NCBI GenBank assembly: GCA_017381365.1
Contig: JAFOCI010000036.1
Coordinates: 1-44,907, forward strand
Length of the DNA stretch: 44,907 nt
Origin: Treponema sp.
Lineage (GTDB): Bacteria; Spirochaetota; Spirochaetia; Treponematales; Treponemataceae
Reading direction: 5' to 3'
The notes beneath the pieces are model-generated. The model saw only the letters and a list, made by a program, of their open reading frames with translations. It was not told the origin of the DNA and did not search any database. Shown here piece after piece: positions 31,714-41,285 of this stretch (position 1 is its first letter; every line of letters starts with the position of its first letter). Position numbers and translations under genes: made by a program.

Positions 31714-31863
31714 TTAAATATTTTTTTTCTTTTCGCAACTGTTTCTGCAAGAACAACCGTCACAACCGCAGCTGCATTTTCCTCGTTTCTTAAAAACCAT
31801 AATGACAGCAACAGCAACTACTAAAGCAACTGCTCCAAGAATAATAAAATCAATCAACTTCAT
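31714..31863 (-). CDS. FeoB-associated Cys-rich membrane protein
   Basis: A 49-residue protein from MKLIDFIILGAVALVV; the longer frame overlaps feoB and is not used. One membrane helix (about 4-25) is followed by CSCGCDGCSCRNSC, a tight Cys cluster likely to bind metal or an Fe-S cluster. This matches the small proteins often found after FeoB. Its ATG overlaps the feoB TGA (31860-31863), so it is translationally coupled. Confidence 0.88.
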   Translation of the reverse strand: MKLIDFIILGAVALVVAVAVIMVFKKRGKCSCGCDGCSCRNSCEKKKNI

Positions 31864-34199
31864 AAAACCGACCCTATTATAAAAACCGCAAAACCTGCAA
31901 TCCAGGCAACCCCACATTGCCAGCCTGCAACTGCCACCGCCCATTTTATTCCCAGCTCTCTTTTAATGGCCGCAATAGAAGCAACACAAGGCGTGTAAAG
32001 AAGGCTGAATACAAGCATGACTGCAGCCGTAACTTCAGAAAGCATTGCTTCAACATTGCCTGCAAAAAGAATTTCCATTGTAGAAACAACACTTTCCTTT
32101 GCAATAAAACCGCTTATAAGTGACGTACAGATTCTCCAGTCTCCAAGTCCCATAGGCTCCATAATCGGAACAAAAAGACTGGAAATCATGGCAAGAATAC
32201 TGTTTCCGGAATCTTCCACAAGATTCAGTCTTAAATCAAATGACTGCAAAAACCAGACAACAACTGTTGCAATCAGAATGACACTAAACGCCTTGTACAA
32301 AAATCCCTTTGCCTTATCCCACAAAAGCTGTCCAACATTCTTAAGCATTGGAAGTCTGTAATTCGGAAGCTCCATTACAAACGGAACGGCTTCACCTTTG
32401 AACAACGTCCTTCTATATAAATATGCCATAAAAATGCCAAACAGAATCCCCAAAAGATAAAGTCCGGTCATTACAAAACCACCTTTTTCTGGGAAAAACG
32501 CATTAACAAAGAACGCATAAATCGGAAGCTTTGCAGTACATGACATAAAAGGAGTCAAAAGAATTGTAAGTTTTCTGTCCCGTTCACTAGGCAAGGTTCT
32601 TGTTGCCATTACAGCTGGTACAGTACAACCAAATCCTATAAGCATGGGAACGATACTTCGTCCGGAAAGTCCCATTTTTCTTAAAAGCTTATCCATGAAG
32701 AATGCAACCCTGGCAATATATCCGCTGTCCTCAAGAATGGAAAGAAAGAAAAACAGTGTAACAATGACTGGCAAAAAGCTCAGCACACTGCCAACGCCGC
32801 CAAAAATTCCGTTTATCACAAGTCCTTTAATTGCTTCATTTACTCCGGCAGAAGTCATGGCACCATCAACAAGGAATGTCAAATATTCTATTCCGCTTTC
32901 CAGAAGCTGCTGTAAAAAAGCGCCAATAACGTTGAAAGTCAAAAAGAAAACAGAAGCCATAATCAAAATGAATAATGGAATAGCTGTATATTTTCCTGTC
33001 AAAAAGCGGTCAAGCTTTTCACTGCGCAAACGCTCCCTGCTGTTTTTTGGTTTCTTCACAGTTTTGTCGCATACTTTATAGATGAACGAAAAACGCATTT
33101 CCGCCATTGCTGTATTCCGGTCAAGCCCCCGTTCTTTTTCCATCTGACAGATAATATGCTCAAGAGTTTCCAGTTCATTCTGATCCAGATCCAGTTTTTC
33201 CAGAATCAGAGAATCGCCTTCTATGATTTTGCTTGCCGCAAACCTTACAGGAACACCTGCCCTTTCTGCATGATCCTGAATAAGATGAATTACTGCATGC
33301 AGACATCTGTGAACAGCGCCTCCATGTTCAGTTTCATCACAAAAATCCTGTCGCAACGGTTTTTCCTGATATTTTGCAATATGCAGCCCATGCTCAATGA
33401 GTTCCTGAACGCCGGCATTTTTTATCGCAGAAATTGGAACAACAGGCACCCCCAGCATCTGTTCCATGGCATTAACGTCGATTGAACCGCCATTTCCAAT
33501 AAGCTCGTCCATCATGTTCAACGCAATTACCATGGGAATATTCATTTCCAGAAGCTGCATGGTAAGATAAAGATTTCTTTGAATGTTTGTAGCATCAACA
33601 ATATTGATGATAGCCTTTGGTTTCTGCTCCAGTACAAAATTGCGCGAAACTATCTCTTCACTTGTATACGGCGACATGGAATAAATTCCCGGTAAATCCG
33701 TAATCACAGAATTATTATGCCCGATTATTACTCCGTCCTTGCGGTCTACTGTTACACCTGGAAAATTTCCTACGTGTTGATTGGAACCCGTCAATTGATT
33801 AAAAAGAGTTGTTTTTCCACAGTTCTGATTTCCTACCAATGCAAAAGTAAGCTTCGTTCCTGATGGCAATGGATTTTCTTCGCTTTTTATATGGAATTTC
33901 CCTTCTTCGCCAAGACCAGGATGTTCCGTTTCCCAGATACGGTTCAATGTATCTATCTCTTCCAGAATTTCTTCACTGACTTCCTCAACTGTAATGTGAG
34001 AAGCATCTCCCAGACGCAACGTAAGCTCATATCCATGAATATTAAGTTCCATAGGATCGCCCATAGGCGCAAGCTTTACAACAGTAACAATGACACCAGG
34101 AATAATTCCCACATCAAGAAAATGCTGTTTAAGTTCGCCCTGAACCCGTATATCAATAATTTTGCCACTCTGGCCCGCTTTCAATTCACTAAGATTCAT
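31860..34199 (-). CDS. feoB: FeoA-FeoB fusion, ferrous iron transporter
   Basis: The start is set at MNLSELKAGQSGKIIDI; the longer frame adds 23 non-conserved residues. The 779-residue protein has a FeoA SH3-like domain (1-75), then a FeoB G domain with G1 VGNQNCGKTTLF (about 106), GNFPGVTVDRKDG and ITDLPGIYSMSPYTSEE (about 143), then a GDI-like region, and the membrane part with two Gate regions (from about 365, for example LIGFGCTVPAVMATR). It imports Fe2+ across the inner membrane. A Cys-rich partner overlaps its stop. No Fur box was identified. Confidence 0.95.
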   Translation of the reverse strand: MNLSELKAGQSGKIIDIRVQGELKQHFLDVGIIPGVIVTVVKLAPMGDPMELNIHGYELTLRLGDASHITVEEVSEEILEEIDTLNRIWETEHPGLGEEGKFHIKSEENPLPSGTKLTFALVGNQNCGKTTLFNQLTGSNQHVGNFPGVTVDRKDGVIIGHNNSVITDLPGIYSMSPYTSEEIVSRNFVLEQKPKAIINIVDATNIQRNLYLTMQLLEMNIPMVIALNMMDELIGNGGSIDVNAMEQMLGVPVVPISAIKNAGVQELIEHGLHIAKYQEKPLRQDFCDETEHGGAVHRCLHAVIHLIQDHAERAGVPVRFAASKIIEGDSLILEKLDLDQNELETLEHIICQMEKERGLDRNTAMAEMRFSFIYKVCDKTVKKPKNSRERLRSEKLDRFLTGKYTAIPLFILIMASVFFLTFNVIGAFLQQLLESGIEYLTFLVDGAMTSAGVNEAIKGLVINGIFGGVGSVLSFLPVIVTLFFFLSILEDSGYIARVAFFMDKLLRKMGLSGRSIVPMLIGFGCTVPAVMATRTLPSERDRKLTILLTPFMSCTAKLPIYAFFVNAFFPEKGGFVMTGLYLLGILFGIFMAYLYRRTLFKGEAVPFVMELPNYRLPMLKNVGQLLWDKAKGFLYKAFSVILIATVVVWFLQSFDLRLNLVEDSGNSILAMISSLFVPIMEPMGLGDWRICTSLISGFIAKESVVSTMEILFAGNVEAMLSEVTAAVMLVFSLLYTPCVASIAAIKRELGIKWAVAVAGWQCGVAWIAGFAVFIIGSVL

Positions 34200-34432
34200 A
34201 ATTTCCTTGATTTTATGCCATAGCACATAAATATTCAACGACCAGCCCGAATTTGCACCGCAAACCACAGGATTTCATCAAAAAAAAAGCTCAACCATAG
34301 CCGAAAAAAATGCTTCTGACTGGAAGCAAAATTAATTTTATGAAGTTCCAGAATATTTTATGGAACTTCGTATAATTTATTGCATTTTTCTGCTTTTTCT
34401 GCCGATAATATATAGTGGGTTTTTGTCCAAAA

Positions 34433-36637
34433 ATGAAAAAATTATCTTTAGTTACAAAAATTACATTTCTATTTTTTCTCGCACTACTTACATCCTGCAA
34501 AATGGATAAAAAAGACAAGCCTCACCGTCTTTATCTAGCCCATTCATTCATGTGGGCAACAGCAACTGCAGACGACACTTATGAAGATGCAATTGAAGAA
34601 TACGAAAATTTCAGCCCTCTATACGATATGACAACAAAAAATATTCAGCACATTTTCGCCGATGACGGAAACTTTGGCCTGTCAGGTCATTATCTATGGA
34701 TTCGCGCTGATTTTTCATTGCCAGATTATCTTAAACATCAGTCACTTGGACTTTCCATTCCATATCTCAGAATGGCCGATAAAACTTACGTAAACGGCAA
34801 TTTTGTCGGTTCTCTGGGTAATTTTCCACCAAACGAATATTCCGCATTGTATTCAGCCCATAACTACGTTATTCCAGAAGGAATCCTGAATCAGGAAGGA
34901 AACAATACAATCCTCATAAAAATATGGTCCCATGGACAAAGTGGAATTTCAAAAAACACTTTCATAAGCACAGTTGACGATGCCCGCACTTATTCAGAAC
35001 TAGTTACTTTTTTCTGCACACGTATCTATTTTTATTTTCAAGGTGGTCTTTTTCTTACAATCCTGCTTTTTTCCATGATGTCAGTTGCATTCGGCTGCAA
35101 CAGGTCTTATAAATTTTTTGCTCTTGTAAACCTGACAACCATGTCATTCATGACAGCTTTTTTTTCACCAGAACTGGCAGTAAACCACGCTTTTAATCTT
35201 TCGTATTTCTGGTTCATGAAGATTAGTCTTTCAGCATCATTAGTTGCCACCTTCTATCTTCTTTCTGATTTTATTGCTGAATTCATAAATTACAAACAGC
35301 CTCATAAAATCCTTTCCATAAGGCTTATACTGTTTTTGATTTCTGAAACAATAATTATTTCCACAAGAAACTATGATGACTTGATGAAAATTACAATTCC
35401 TATGATTTTCGTTATCATTGCTCATATTTCTTTTGGAATATATTTCTGGTTAAAATCCCTTTTAAGAAAAGAAACCAGGCGTGAAGCTTTAATTCTGATT
35501 CAGGGATTTGTTCCAGTTCTTTTTGGAATTATTATTGATATATCTGTCCGAAAACTTTCGCCAGATTCCGTTTTTCCTTTTTTTTCCCTGTTTTCATGGC
35601 AAGGCACAATCATTTTCTTTATCATCGTACTTTCAAGACGTGCTTTGCTTATGTACAGAGAAAACAACGTAAAAACAATTGAACTTAAAGACCTTAACGA
35701 AAATCTTGAAAAAAAAGTAAACGAACGCACCCACGAATTAAAAGATGCTAACTATGAGCTTTCTATATTGAATGCCCGCCTTGAAAAGGAAAAATTCCGC
35801 TCAGAGCTGGAGCTTGAAATGGCTTCAATTGTTCAGCGAAAATTCTTTCCACAGCCAATAAAGCATTTTAAAGGCTGGGATATTGCCATCTGTTACGAAC
35901 CTTTGGCAAAAGTTTCCGGCGACCTTTACGATTACTACAATTTTAAAAATATTTTGAACGGAATCTCTATCTTTGATGTTTCAGGTCACGGAATTTCTGC
36001 CAGCCTTATCACTATGCTTTCAAAAAATATTATTTCTCACGCATTCCAGAGAGGCTACAGAAACAGAGAAAGCATCGAGCATATGCTTAACCGCATAAAC
36101 AATTCCATCATCACAGAAAAAGGTGAAATTGATAACTATCTGACAGGACTTTTGTGCCGCTTTAGTGAATTTGATGAAAAAGATATCTGTACTGTTGAGC
36201 TTGGTAACGCAGGTCATCCATACCCGCTGCACTACAATGCAAATGAAAAACTAATCAAAGAAATCAAGCAGGATGAAAAACGCCAGCATTATGGTGCAAT
36301 CGGTATGCGCGGTCTTGATGTTTCGTTCCCAGAAATTAAATTTACCATGGGTAAAGATGATTTATTTGTCTGCTATACAGACGGTCTTACAGAAAGTTCC
36401 AATAATCGGGAAGAACAATTTGGACTTAACCGGGTAAAGCAGATTGTCAGCGAAAATCATGATAAATCACCAGAAGAAATCTTAAAAATTCTTACAGATA
36501 AACTTCAGGAATTTATTGGTGAACAGCCGATAGAAGACGACATCACAATAATGATTTTAAAACGAACAGACTCCAGCGTAGTACAAGAGCTGGAGCCTGA
36601 AGAACTTGATTTTGAAGTTTTAGAAGAAATAAAGTAA
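34433..36637 (+). CDS. Lipoprotein-anchored 7TM receptor with SpoIIE (PP2C) phosphatase
   Basis: The start is set at MKKLSLVTKITFLFF; a GTG six codons earlier is possible. The 734-residue protein has a lipobox LLTSC at about 20, an extracytoplasmic beta-rich domain (about 25-195, with HYLWIRADFSLPDY), about seven membrane segments (200-405, 7TMR-DISM-like), a coiled coil (415-460) and a SpoIIE/PP2C domain (465-720) with SGDLYDYYN, FDVSGHGISASLITML and FVCYTDGLTES. It probably dephosphorylates a STAS-domain partner in response to an outside signal. Confidence 0.88.
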   Translation: MKKLSLVTKITFLFFLALLTSCKMDKKDKPHRLYLAHSFMWATATADDTYEDAIEEYENFSPLYDMTTKNIQHIFADDGNFGLSGHYLWIRADFSLPDYLKHQSLGLSIPYLRMADKTYVNGNFVGSLGNFPPNEYSALYSAHNYVIPEGILNQEGNNTILIKIWSHGQSGISKNTFISTVDDARTYSELVTFFCTRIYFYFQGGLFLTILLFSMMSVAFGCNRSYKFFALVNLTTMSFMTAFFSPELAVNHAFNLSYFWFMKISLSASLVATFYLLSDFIAEFINYKQPHKILSIRLILFLISETIIISTRNYDDLMKITIPMIFVIIAHISFGIYFWLKSLLRKETRREALILIQGFVPVLFGIIIDISVRKLSPDSVFPFFSLFSWQGTIIFFIIVLSRRALLMYRENNVKTIELKDLNENLEKKVNERTHELKDANYELSILNARLEKEKFRSELELEMASIVQRKFFPQPIKHFKGWDIAICYEPLAKVSGDLYDYYNFKNILNGISIFDVSGHGISASLITMLSKNIISHAFQRGYRNRESIEHMLNRINNSIITEKGEIDNYLTGLLCRFSEFDEKDICTVELGNAGHPYPLHYNANEKLIKEIKQDEKRQHYGAIGMRGLDVSFPEIKFTMGKDDLFVCYTDGLTESSNNREEQFGLNRVKQIVSENHDKSPEEILKILTDKLQEFIGEQPIEDDITIMILKRTDSSVVQELEPEELDFEVLEEIK

Positions 36638-36638
36638 T

Positions 36639-37424
36639 TTAAGAAAGCACGATTTTGTCGCTCATCTCACCGTTTACACTGAACTTTTCAAGCAGGTCTT
36701 CAACGGTAAGCTTCTTCTTTTCTTCGCCTTTTACGTCAAAAATTATTTTTCCTTCCATCATCATGATAAGACGGTTTCCGTAAAGAAGTGCGTCTTTCAT
36801 GTTATGTGTTACCATGAAAGTAGTAAGATTATCCTTTTTAACAAGAGCATCCGTAATTTCAAGAACTTTTTTTGCAGTTTTAGGATCAAGGGCTGCAGTA
36901 TGTTCATCAAGCAAAAGAAGCTCCGGCTTCTGCAAAGTTGCCATCAAAAGAGTAATAGCCTGTCTCTGACCTCCGCTTAAAAGTCCAATCTTAGCAGAAA
37001 GACGGTTTTCCAGTCCTAATTCCAAAAGAGAAAGTCTTTCCTTGTAGAACTCTCGTTCGTTATCTTTTATATGCCAGCACAAGCCACGCTTTTTTCCGCG
37101 GCGCATTGCCATAGCAAGATTTTCTTCTATACTCATGTTTGCCGCAGTCCCCATCATAGGATCCTGAAAAACACGACCAAGATATTTTGCCCTGATATGT
37201 TCAGGAACAATAGTCATATCTTTATCACTTAATGATACAAAACCTGTATCAGGATAATGCACACCGGCAATAATGTTCAGAAGCGTAGATTTACCGGCAC
37301 CGTTACCGCCAATTACAGTAACAAAATCGCCATCATCAAGTTCAAGGTCAATTCCGCGCAGAACTTTCTTTTCTGTTATTGTACCAGGATTAAATGTCTT
37401 TGTTATATTTGTAAGCTTCAACAT
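36639..37424 (-). CDS. ABC transporter ATP-binding protein (COG1101 type)
   Basis: A 261-residue ATPase with Walker A GGNGAGKST (about 38), signature LSGGQRQA (about 149) and Walker B LLLLDEHTAALDP (about 167). The DEHTAALDPKTA ending is typical of the COG1101 ATPase that works with COG4120 permease and COG2984 binding protein. In some bacteria such systems take up tryptophan or tyrosine; the ligand here is unknown. Last gene of the three, 5 bp after the permease. Confidence 0.88.
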   Translation of the reverse strand: MLKLTNITKTFNPGTITEKKVLRGIDLELDDGDFVTVIGGNGAGKSTLLNIIAGVHYPDTGFVSLSDKDMTIVPEHIRAKYLGRVFQDPMMGTAANMSIEENLAMAMRRGKKRGLCWHIKDNEREFYKERLSLLELGLENRLSAKIGLLSGGQRQAITLLMATLQKPELLLLDEHTAALDPKTAKKVLEITDALVKKDNLTTFMVTHNMKDALLYGNRLIMMMEGKIIFDVKGEEKKKLTVEDLLEKFSVNGEMSDKIVLS

Positions 37425-37429
37425 ATCAA

Positions 37430-38419
37430 TTATCTCCCCGGTCCAAAATTCTGATCTGTAACAGGAATTTTTTCAGAACTTGCATGTCTTCTTGTATCTG
37501 CTTCATTTTCAGGAGCATTTCTAAGAAAATGGCGGCGTCTGTCTATTTTTGCCTTGAATACAGGCACAGAAAGAGAAATCGCTACAATCAATGCAGTAAG
37601 AAGTTTCATATCTGTTGATTTCAAACCAAGCTGAAGAACAATTGAAATTACGATTCGGTAAATAATTGAACCAAAAATAACAGAAAGCAACGCATACCAG
37701 AATCCAAATCTTGCCCCGAAAATCACTTCACCAATAATTATGGAAGCAAGTCCTATAACGATTGTTCCGGTACCCATTCCAACATCGGCATATCCCTGAC
37801 TCTGTGCAACCAGCGCACCGCTCAATGCAACAAGCCCGTTGGAAAGCATAAGTCCAAGAATTTTCATATTGTCTGTATTAACACCAAGGGTGCGAACCAT
37901 TCTTTCATTGTTACCAGTGGCACGAATAGCGCTACCCATTTCAGTTCCAAAGAACCAGTAAATCAGCGCAATGAGTGCAATTACAATAATTGTTCCCATA
38001 AGCAGGGAAATCTGAGTATTGTTCAGACGGTTACCAATAACTGCACTAAATTTTCGCATCATTGTAGGAGAACCCAAAAGCGGAATGTTGGATTTTCCCA
38101 TGATACGAATATTTACAGAATACAAGGCAAGCTGAGTAAGAATACTTGCCAGAAGAACATTAATCTTCAGTTTTGTATTCATAAAGCCAGTTGCAAGACC
38201 TGTTAAACACCCTGCAATAAAAACTACAGGCAATGTAAGAACCGGATTCATTCCTTTAAGAATAAGAACAGCTGTAACAGCACCACCAGTAGCAAAACTT
38301 CCGTCTACAGTCAAATCTGCAACATTCAAAAGTCTGAAAGTAAGATAAACTCCCAGAACCATAACACCCCAAAGAACGCCTTGTGCTGCAGCACCTTCAA
38401 TGGCTAGCAAAATCGGCAT
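37430..38419 (-). CDS. ABC transporter permease (COG4120 type)
   Basis: A 329-residue protein with about eight to nine membrane segments. LLNVADLTVDGSFATGGAV near residue 29 is the hallmark of this permease family (related to LivH/BPD_transp_2). The C-terminal tail (about 290-329) is hydrophilic. It lies between the binding-protein gene (22 bp) and the ATPase gene (5 bp). Confidence 0.88.
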   Translation of the reverse strand: MPILLAIEGAAAQGVLWGVMVLGVYLTFRLLNVADLTVDGSFATGGAVTAVLILKGMNPVLTLPVVFIAGCLTGLATGFMNTKLKINVLLASILTQLALYSVNIRIMGKSNIPLLGSPTMMRKFSAVIGNRLNNTQISLLMGTIIVIALIALIYWFFGTEMGSAIRATGNNERMVRTLGVNTDNMKILGLMLSNGLVALSGALVAQSQGYADVGMGTGTIVIGLASIIIGEVIFGARFGFWYALLSVIFGSIIYRIVISIVLQLGLKSTDMKLLTALIVAISLSVPVFKAKIDRRRHFLRNAPENEADTRRHASSEKIPVTDQNFGPGR

Positions 38420-38441
38420 ATAGCGACTCCCAAATTAATAA

Positions 38442-39389
38442 TTATAGATCAGCAGGAATTGTGATTCCAAGAATTTTTGCAGTTTCTTCGTTTACGCTCA
38501 AATCACACTTTGAAAGATACTGAACTGGCATTTCTGCAGGAGTTTTTTCGCCCTTAAGAATCTCAACAGCCATCTTTGCAGTCTGTTTTCCAAGTTCGTA
38601 GTAATTGATTCCGTAAGTTGCAAGACCACCAGACTGAACCATGCCTTCTTCGCCAACGATTGTCGGAATCTTATTTTCGTTTGCAACCTGAGCAACTGTT
38701 GTCATTCCGGCAGCAATCATGTTATCTGTTGGCGAGTAAATAACATCACATTTTCCACAGAGAGACTGAACAACCTGAGCAATTTCGTTTGAGTTAGAAA
38801 CAGAGCCTTCGATTGTTTTAAGACCAAGCTTTTCACAGGCAGCTTTTGCAAGAGAAACCTGGAAGAAAGAATTCTGTTCGCTTGAACAGAAAAGCATACC
38901 TACAGTTTTTGCATCAGGACACAATTTTTTCAAAAGATTCATCTGAGCTTCACATGGTGTAAGGTCAGAAGTTCCAGTTACGTTTCCGCCAGGTGCAGTA
39001 TTTTTTGCAACCAGCTTTGCAGATTCTGGATCTGTTACAGATGAAACAAGAACAGGAATTGTTGTTGTTGCGTTTGCTACTGCCTGAGCTGCAGGAGTTG
39101 CAATTGCAAAAATCAAGTCATCACGGTCGTTTACAAATTTTTCTGCGATAGTCACACAGTTAGCCTGTTCGCCCTGTGCATTCTGATAATCAATTACAAT
39201 ATTTTTTTTATCTACAAAACCTGCTTCTGCAAGTCCGTCAACAAACCCCTGATAATTTTTATCAAGAGCCGGATGTTCAACAAGCTGAATTATTCCGATT
39301 TTGATTTTCTTTTCCCCAGACTTAGAACAGCCTGTAATTCCCATAAGAACTGCACACAAAACTGAAACAGCGATTATTGTTTTTTTCAT
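38442..39389 (-). CDS. ABC transporter substrate-binding lipoprotein (COG2984 type)
   Basis: A 315-residue lipoprotein: signal MKKTIIAVSVLCAVLMGITGC with the lipid-modified Cys at 21. The mature part matches the COG2984 (ABC_sub_bind) fold, with IGIIQLVEHPALD, TPAAQAVANAT and YSPTDNMIAAGM. First gene of the transporter. No T-box or other leader structure was recognised in 39390-39524. Confidence 0.9.
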   Translation of the reverse strand: MKKTIIAVSVLCAVLMGITGCSKSGEKKIKIGIIQLVEHPALDKNYQGFVDGLAEAGFVDKKNIVIDYQNAQGEQANCVTIAEKFVNDRDDLIFAIATPAAQAVANATTTIPVLVSSVTDPESAKLVAKNTAPGGNVTGTSDLTPCEAQMNLLKKLCPDAKTVGMLFCSSEQNSFFQVSLAKAACEKLGLKTIEGSVSNSNEIAQVVQSLCGKCDVIYSPTDNMIAAGMTTVAQVANENKIPTIVGEEGMVQSGGLATYGINYYELGKQTAKMAVEILKGEKTPAEMPVQYLSKCDLSVNEETAKILGITIPADL

Positions 39390-39524
39390 TTTTTTCCTCG
39401 ATATTTATTTAATATAAAATTAGCAGATATTATTATAATTTGCTTCAATTATACAAGCAAGAAATATTTTACTGAATTTTGTAACTTGCTAGCAATTTTA
39501 GAGTTTTAATTATAGAATTGACCT

Positions 39525-39923
39525 ATGAAAAAAATACTTTTTACAATATTTTCAGGAACTTTATTAATCTTAATGGCTTCATGCGCTTCCAGCAGAATTA
39601 TTCCAGCTGATCTGTCATATACCCAGTTAATTCAAATGGGTCAGGATGAATACGAAATTGGAAATTACAAAGCTGCAGAAGAATACTATTCAGCTGTAAT
39701 TCAGCGGTTCGGAATGAATACAAACGTATATATTGAAGCTACTTATGAGCTTGGTCACTTATATCTGAACAGAAAAGACTATGAAAGAGCTTTTGCAAAA
39801 TTCAACGAAATCATAGAACTTTATGAAACCGCAGAATTTGGTGTACTGCCTGCTTCATTTAAAAAGCTTTCTCAGCTTGGAATAGATCGCATTCCAGAAA
39901 AGTTTAAGCCAGGCTACAACTAA
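39525..39923 (+). CDS. TPR-repeat lipoprotein
   Basis: A 132-residue lipoprotein: signal ending LILMASC with Cys at 20, then two TPR-like repeats (about 37-65, QMGQDEYEIGNYKAAEEYY; about 73-105, ELGHLYLNRKDYERAFAKF). It is probably a periplasmic scaffold. Its stop codon overlaps the stop of the convergent VWA gene (39920-39923). Confidence 0.78.
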   Translation: MKKILFTIFSGTLLILMASCASSRIIPADLSYTQLIQMGQDEYEIGNYKAAEEYYSAVIQRFGMNTNVYIEATYELGHLYLNRKDYERAFAKFNEIIELYETAEFGVLPASFKKLSQLGIDRIPEKFKPGYN

Positions 39924-41200
39924 CGGCCTCGTTTTCCCTTGTCATCTGGCGTAATGATTGCGTCGATGGCAATTTCCTTTTCGGCCGCCAGCTTCATAAC
40001 TAAATCTTTTGAATATTTTCCAGAACCACGAGGCTTTGGATGAGGCTCTGCATCGCCGATAAGGATAATTTTACGCTGAGCATCTTCATCCCATTTGTAG
40101 AATTCCAGAGAAGCGTACATGGCTTCGTAAACAGCTTCCGGAATGTCGCCACCTTCTGTTCCTTTTATTATAAAAGCATTCAGATTTGCTTCAAATTCCT
40201 TGATATTATATGTAAAGTCAAAAAACTTTACAGGAAGTCCTTTAAATCTGAAATTATCCGGATAATCCCGGTACAAAAGCAATCCCAATCTGATTTCATC
40301 AAACTGTTTTAACTCAGCAATCAGACGTGGCACCCATTCTTTTCTAAGCTGTTCAATATCATCCTTCATGCTGCCTGTTGCATCTATTGCAAAAACTACG
40401 TCAACTTTGCGCTTAGGATTTATTGAATCCAGAGAAGCCATAATATCCTCTACGATTGTTTCAGGACCTTTTGAATATGTCAGAAATTCAGAAATTTCAC
40501 CAAATTTTTCTGTTGCAACAGGATTGTAATCATCTGTCAGAATAGGAACAGGAACTGGTTCTGGTTCTGGTTCTGGACGAACTTCTTCCGCTGCTACTGG
40601 TTCGGATTCCATTTCAGGTTCAGGCTCTGTTTCAGGTTCTACAGGTTTTTCTTTATGAATCACCACAGGTGCGCCAAGATCAAACATATAAGCATTGTCG
40701 TAATATTCGCCGGAATAATCACCGTACTTTTTTGCAAAAGAACGCACATTTATAAAAGTTCCACGGTCAATCGTTACAATTCCATTTCTTGACCAGGGAT
40801 AACCGTATTCCATCTGATATGGAATATAAATGTGAAAAGCTTCTCCAAATTCATCATCTGGCTCCGGGGTGGAATCTATAAGACTATATTTTGAATATTT
40901 TGAATCAAGCACTTTGCCGTTCAGATAACGAATTTCGTCTCCATTTATTTCATTATATTCCATGGCTCTGTAAGCATAATTATCAGATTTTCCTTCAGGA
41001 TCCTTTGTTGTTTCTACCAGCATTATTGATTCAACACCTGGATTTTTTTTTACGAAAAGATGATATCCTTTTATTTCATCAAAGCCCGCTCCGCTTTCTG
41101 GAACAAGTCTGATGTCAGAAGGGCGGATTAAAAGCTGACTCTGAGCATAAAAACAAAAACTTAATAGCGAAAATATAACTGATAAATATAACTTTTTCAT
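39920..41200 (-). CDS. Periplasmic VWA-domain protein
   Basis: A 426-residue protein with a signal peptide (MKKLYLSVIFSLLSFCFYAQ), an N-terminal domain (20-195), a Pro-Glu-rich linker (about 196-235, EPEPEPVPVP), and a C-terminal von Willebrand A domain (about 265-426) with an intact MIDAS start VVFAIDATGSMKDD and GGDIPEAVYEAMY. It likely binds a protein partner outside the membrane. The basic tail KGKRGR ends the protein. Confidence 0.82.
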   Translation of the reverse strand: MKKLYLSVIFSLLSFCFYAQSQLLIRPSDIRLVPESGAGFDEIKGYHLFVKKNPGVESIMLVETTKDPEGKSDNYAYRAMEYNEINGDEIRYLNGKVLDSKYSKYSLIDSTPEPDDEFGEAFHIYIPYQMEYGYPWSRNGIVTIDRGTFINVRSFAKKYGDYSGEYYDNAYMFDLGAPVVIHKEKPVEPETEPEPEMESEPVAAEEVRPEPEPEPVPVPILTDDYNPVATEKFGEISEFLTYSKGPETIVEDIMASLDSINPKRKVDVVFAIDATGSMKDDIEQLRKEWVPRLIAELKQFDEIRLGLLLYRDYPDNFRFKGLPVKFFDFTYNIKEFEANLNAFIIKGTEGGDIPEAVYEAMYASLEFYKWDEDAQRKIILIGDAEPHPKPRGSGKYSKDLVMKLAAEKEIAIDAIITPDDKGKRGR

Positions 41201-41246
41201 ATTTTGATTATCGGAAAATAAAATTGCATACTGAATGATTTATTCA

Positions 41247-41276
41247 TTGAAAAACGAACCTTTCGTGTTGTATAAT
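41247..41276 (+). promoter_or_regulatory. Sigma-70-type promoter before the hypothetical gene and ackA
   Basis: TTGAAA (41247-41252) and TATAAT (41271-41276), spaced 18 bp. The predicted start of transcription is at about 41283, just before a GTG codon in the frame of the next gene. Confidence 0.6.
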
Positions 41277-41285
41277 AGGCTTATT

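Noticed and set aside
39390..39524. Search for a T-box leader before the COG2984-type ABC transporter
   Set aside because: No specifier stem, T-box sequence or terminator could be seen in the 135-bp gap.
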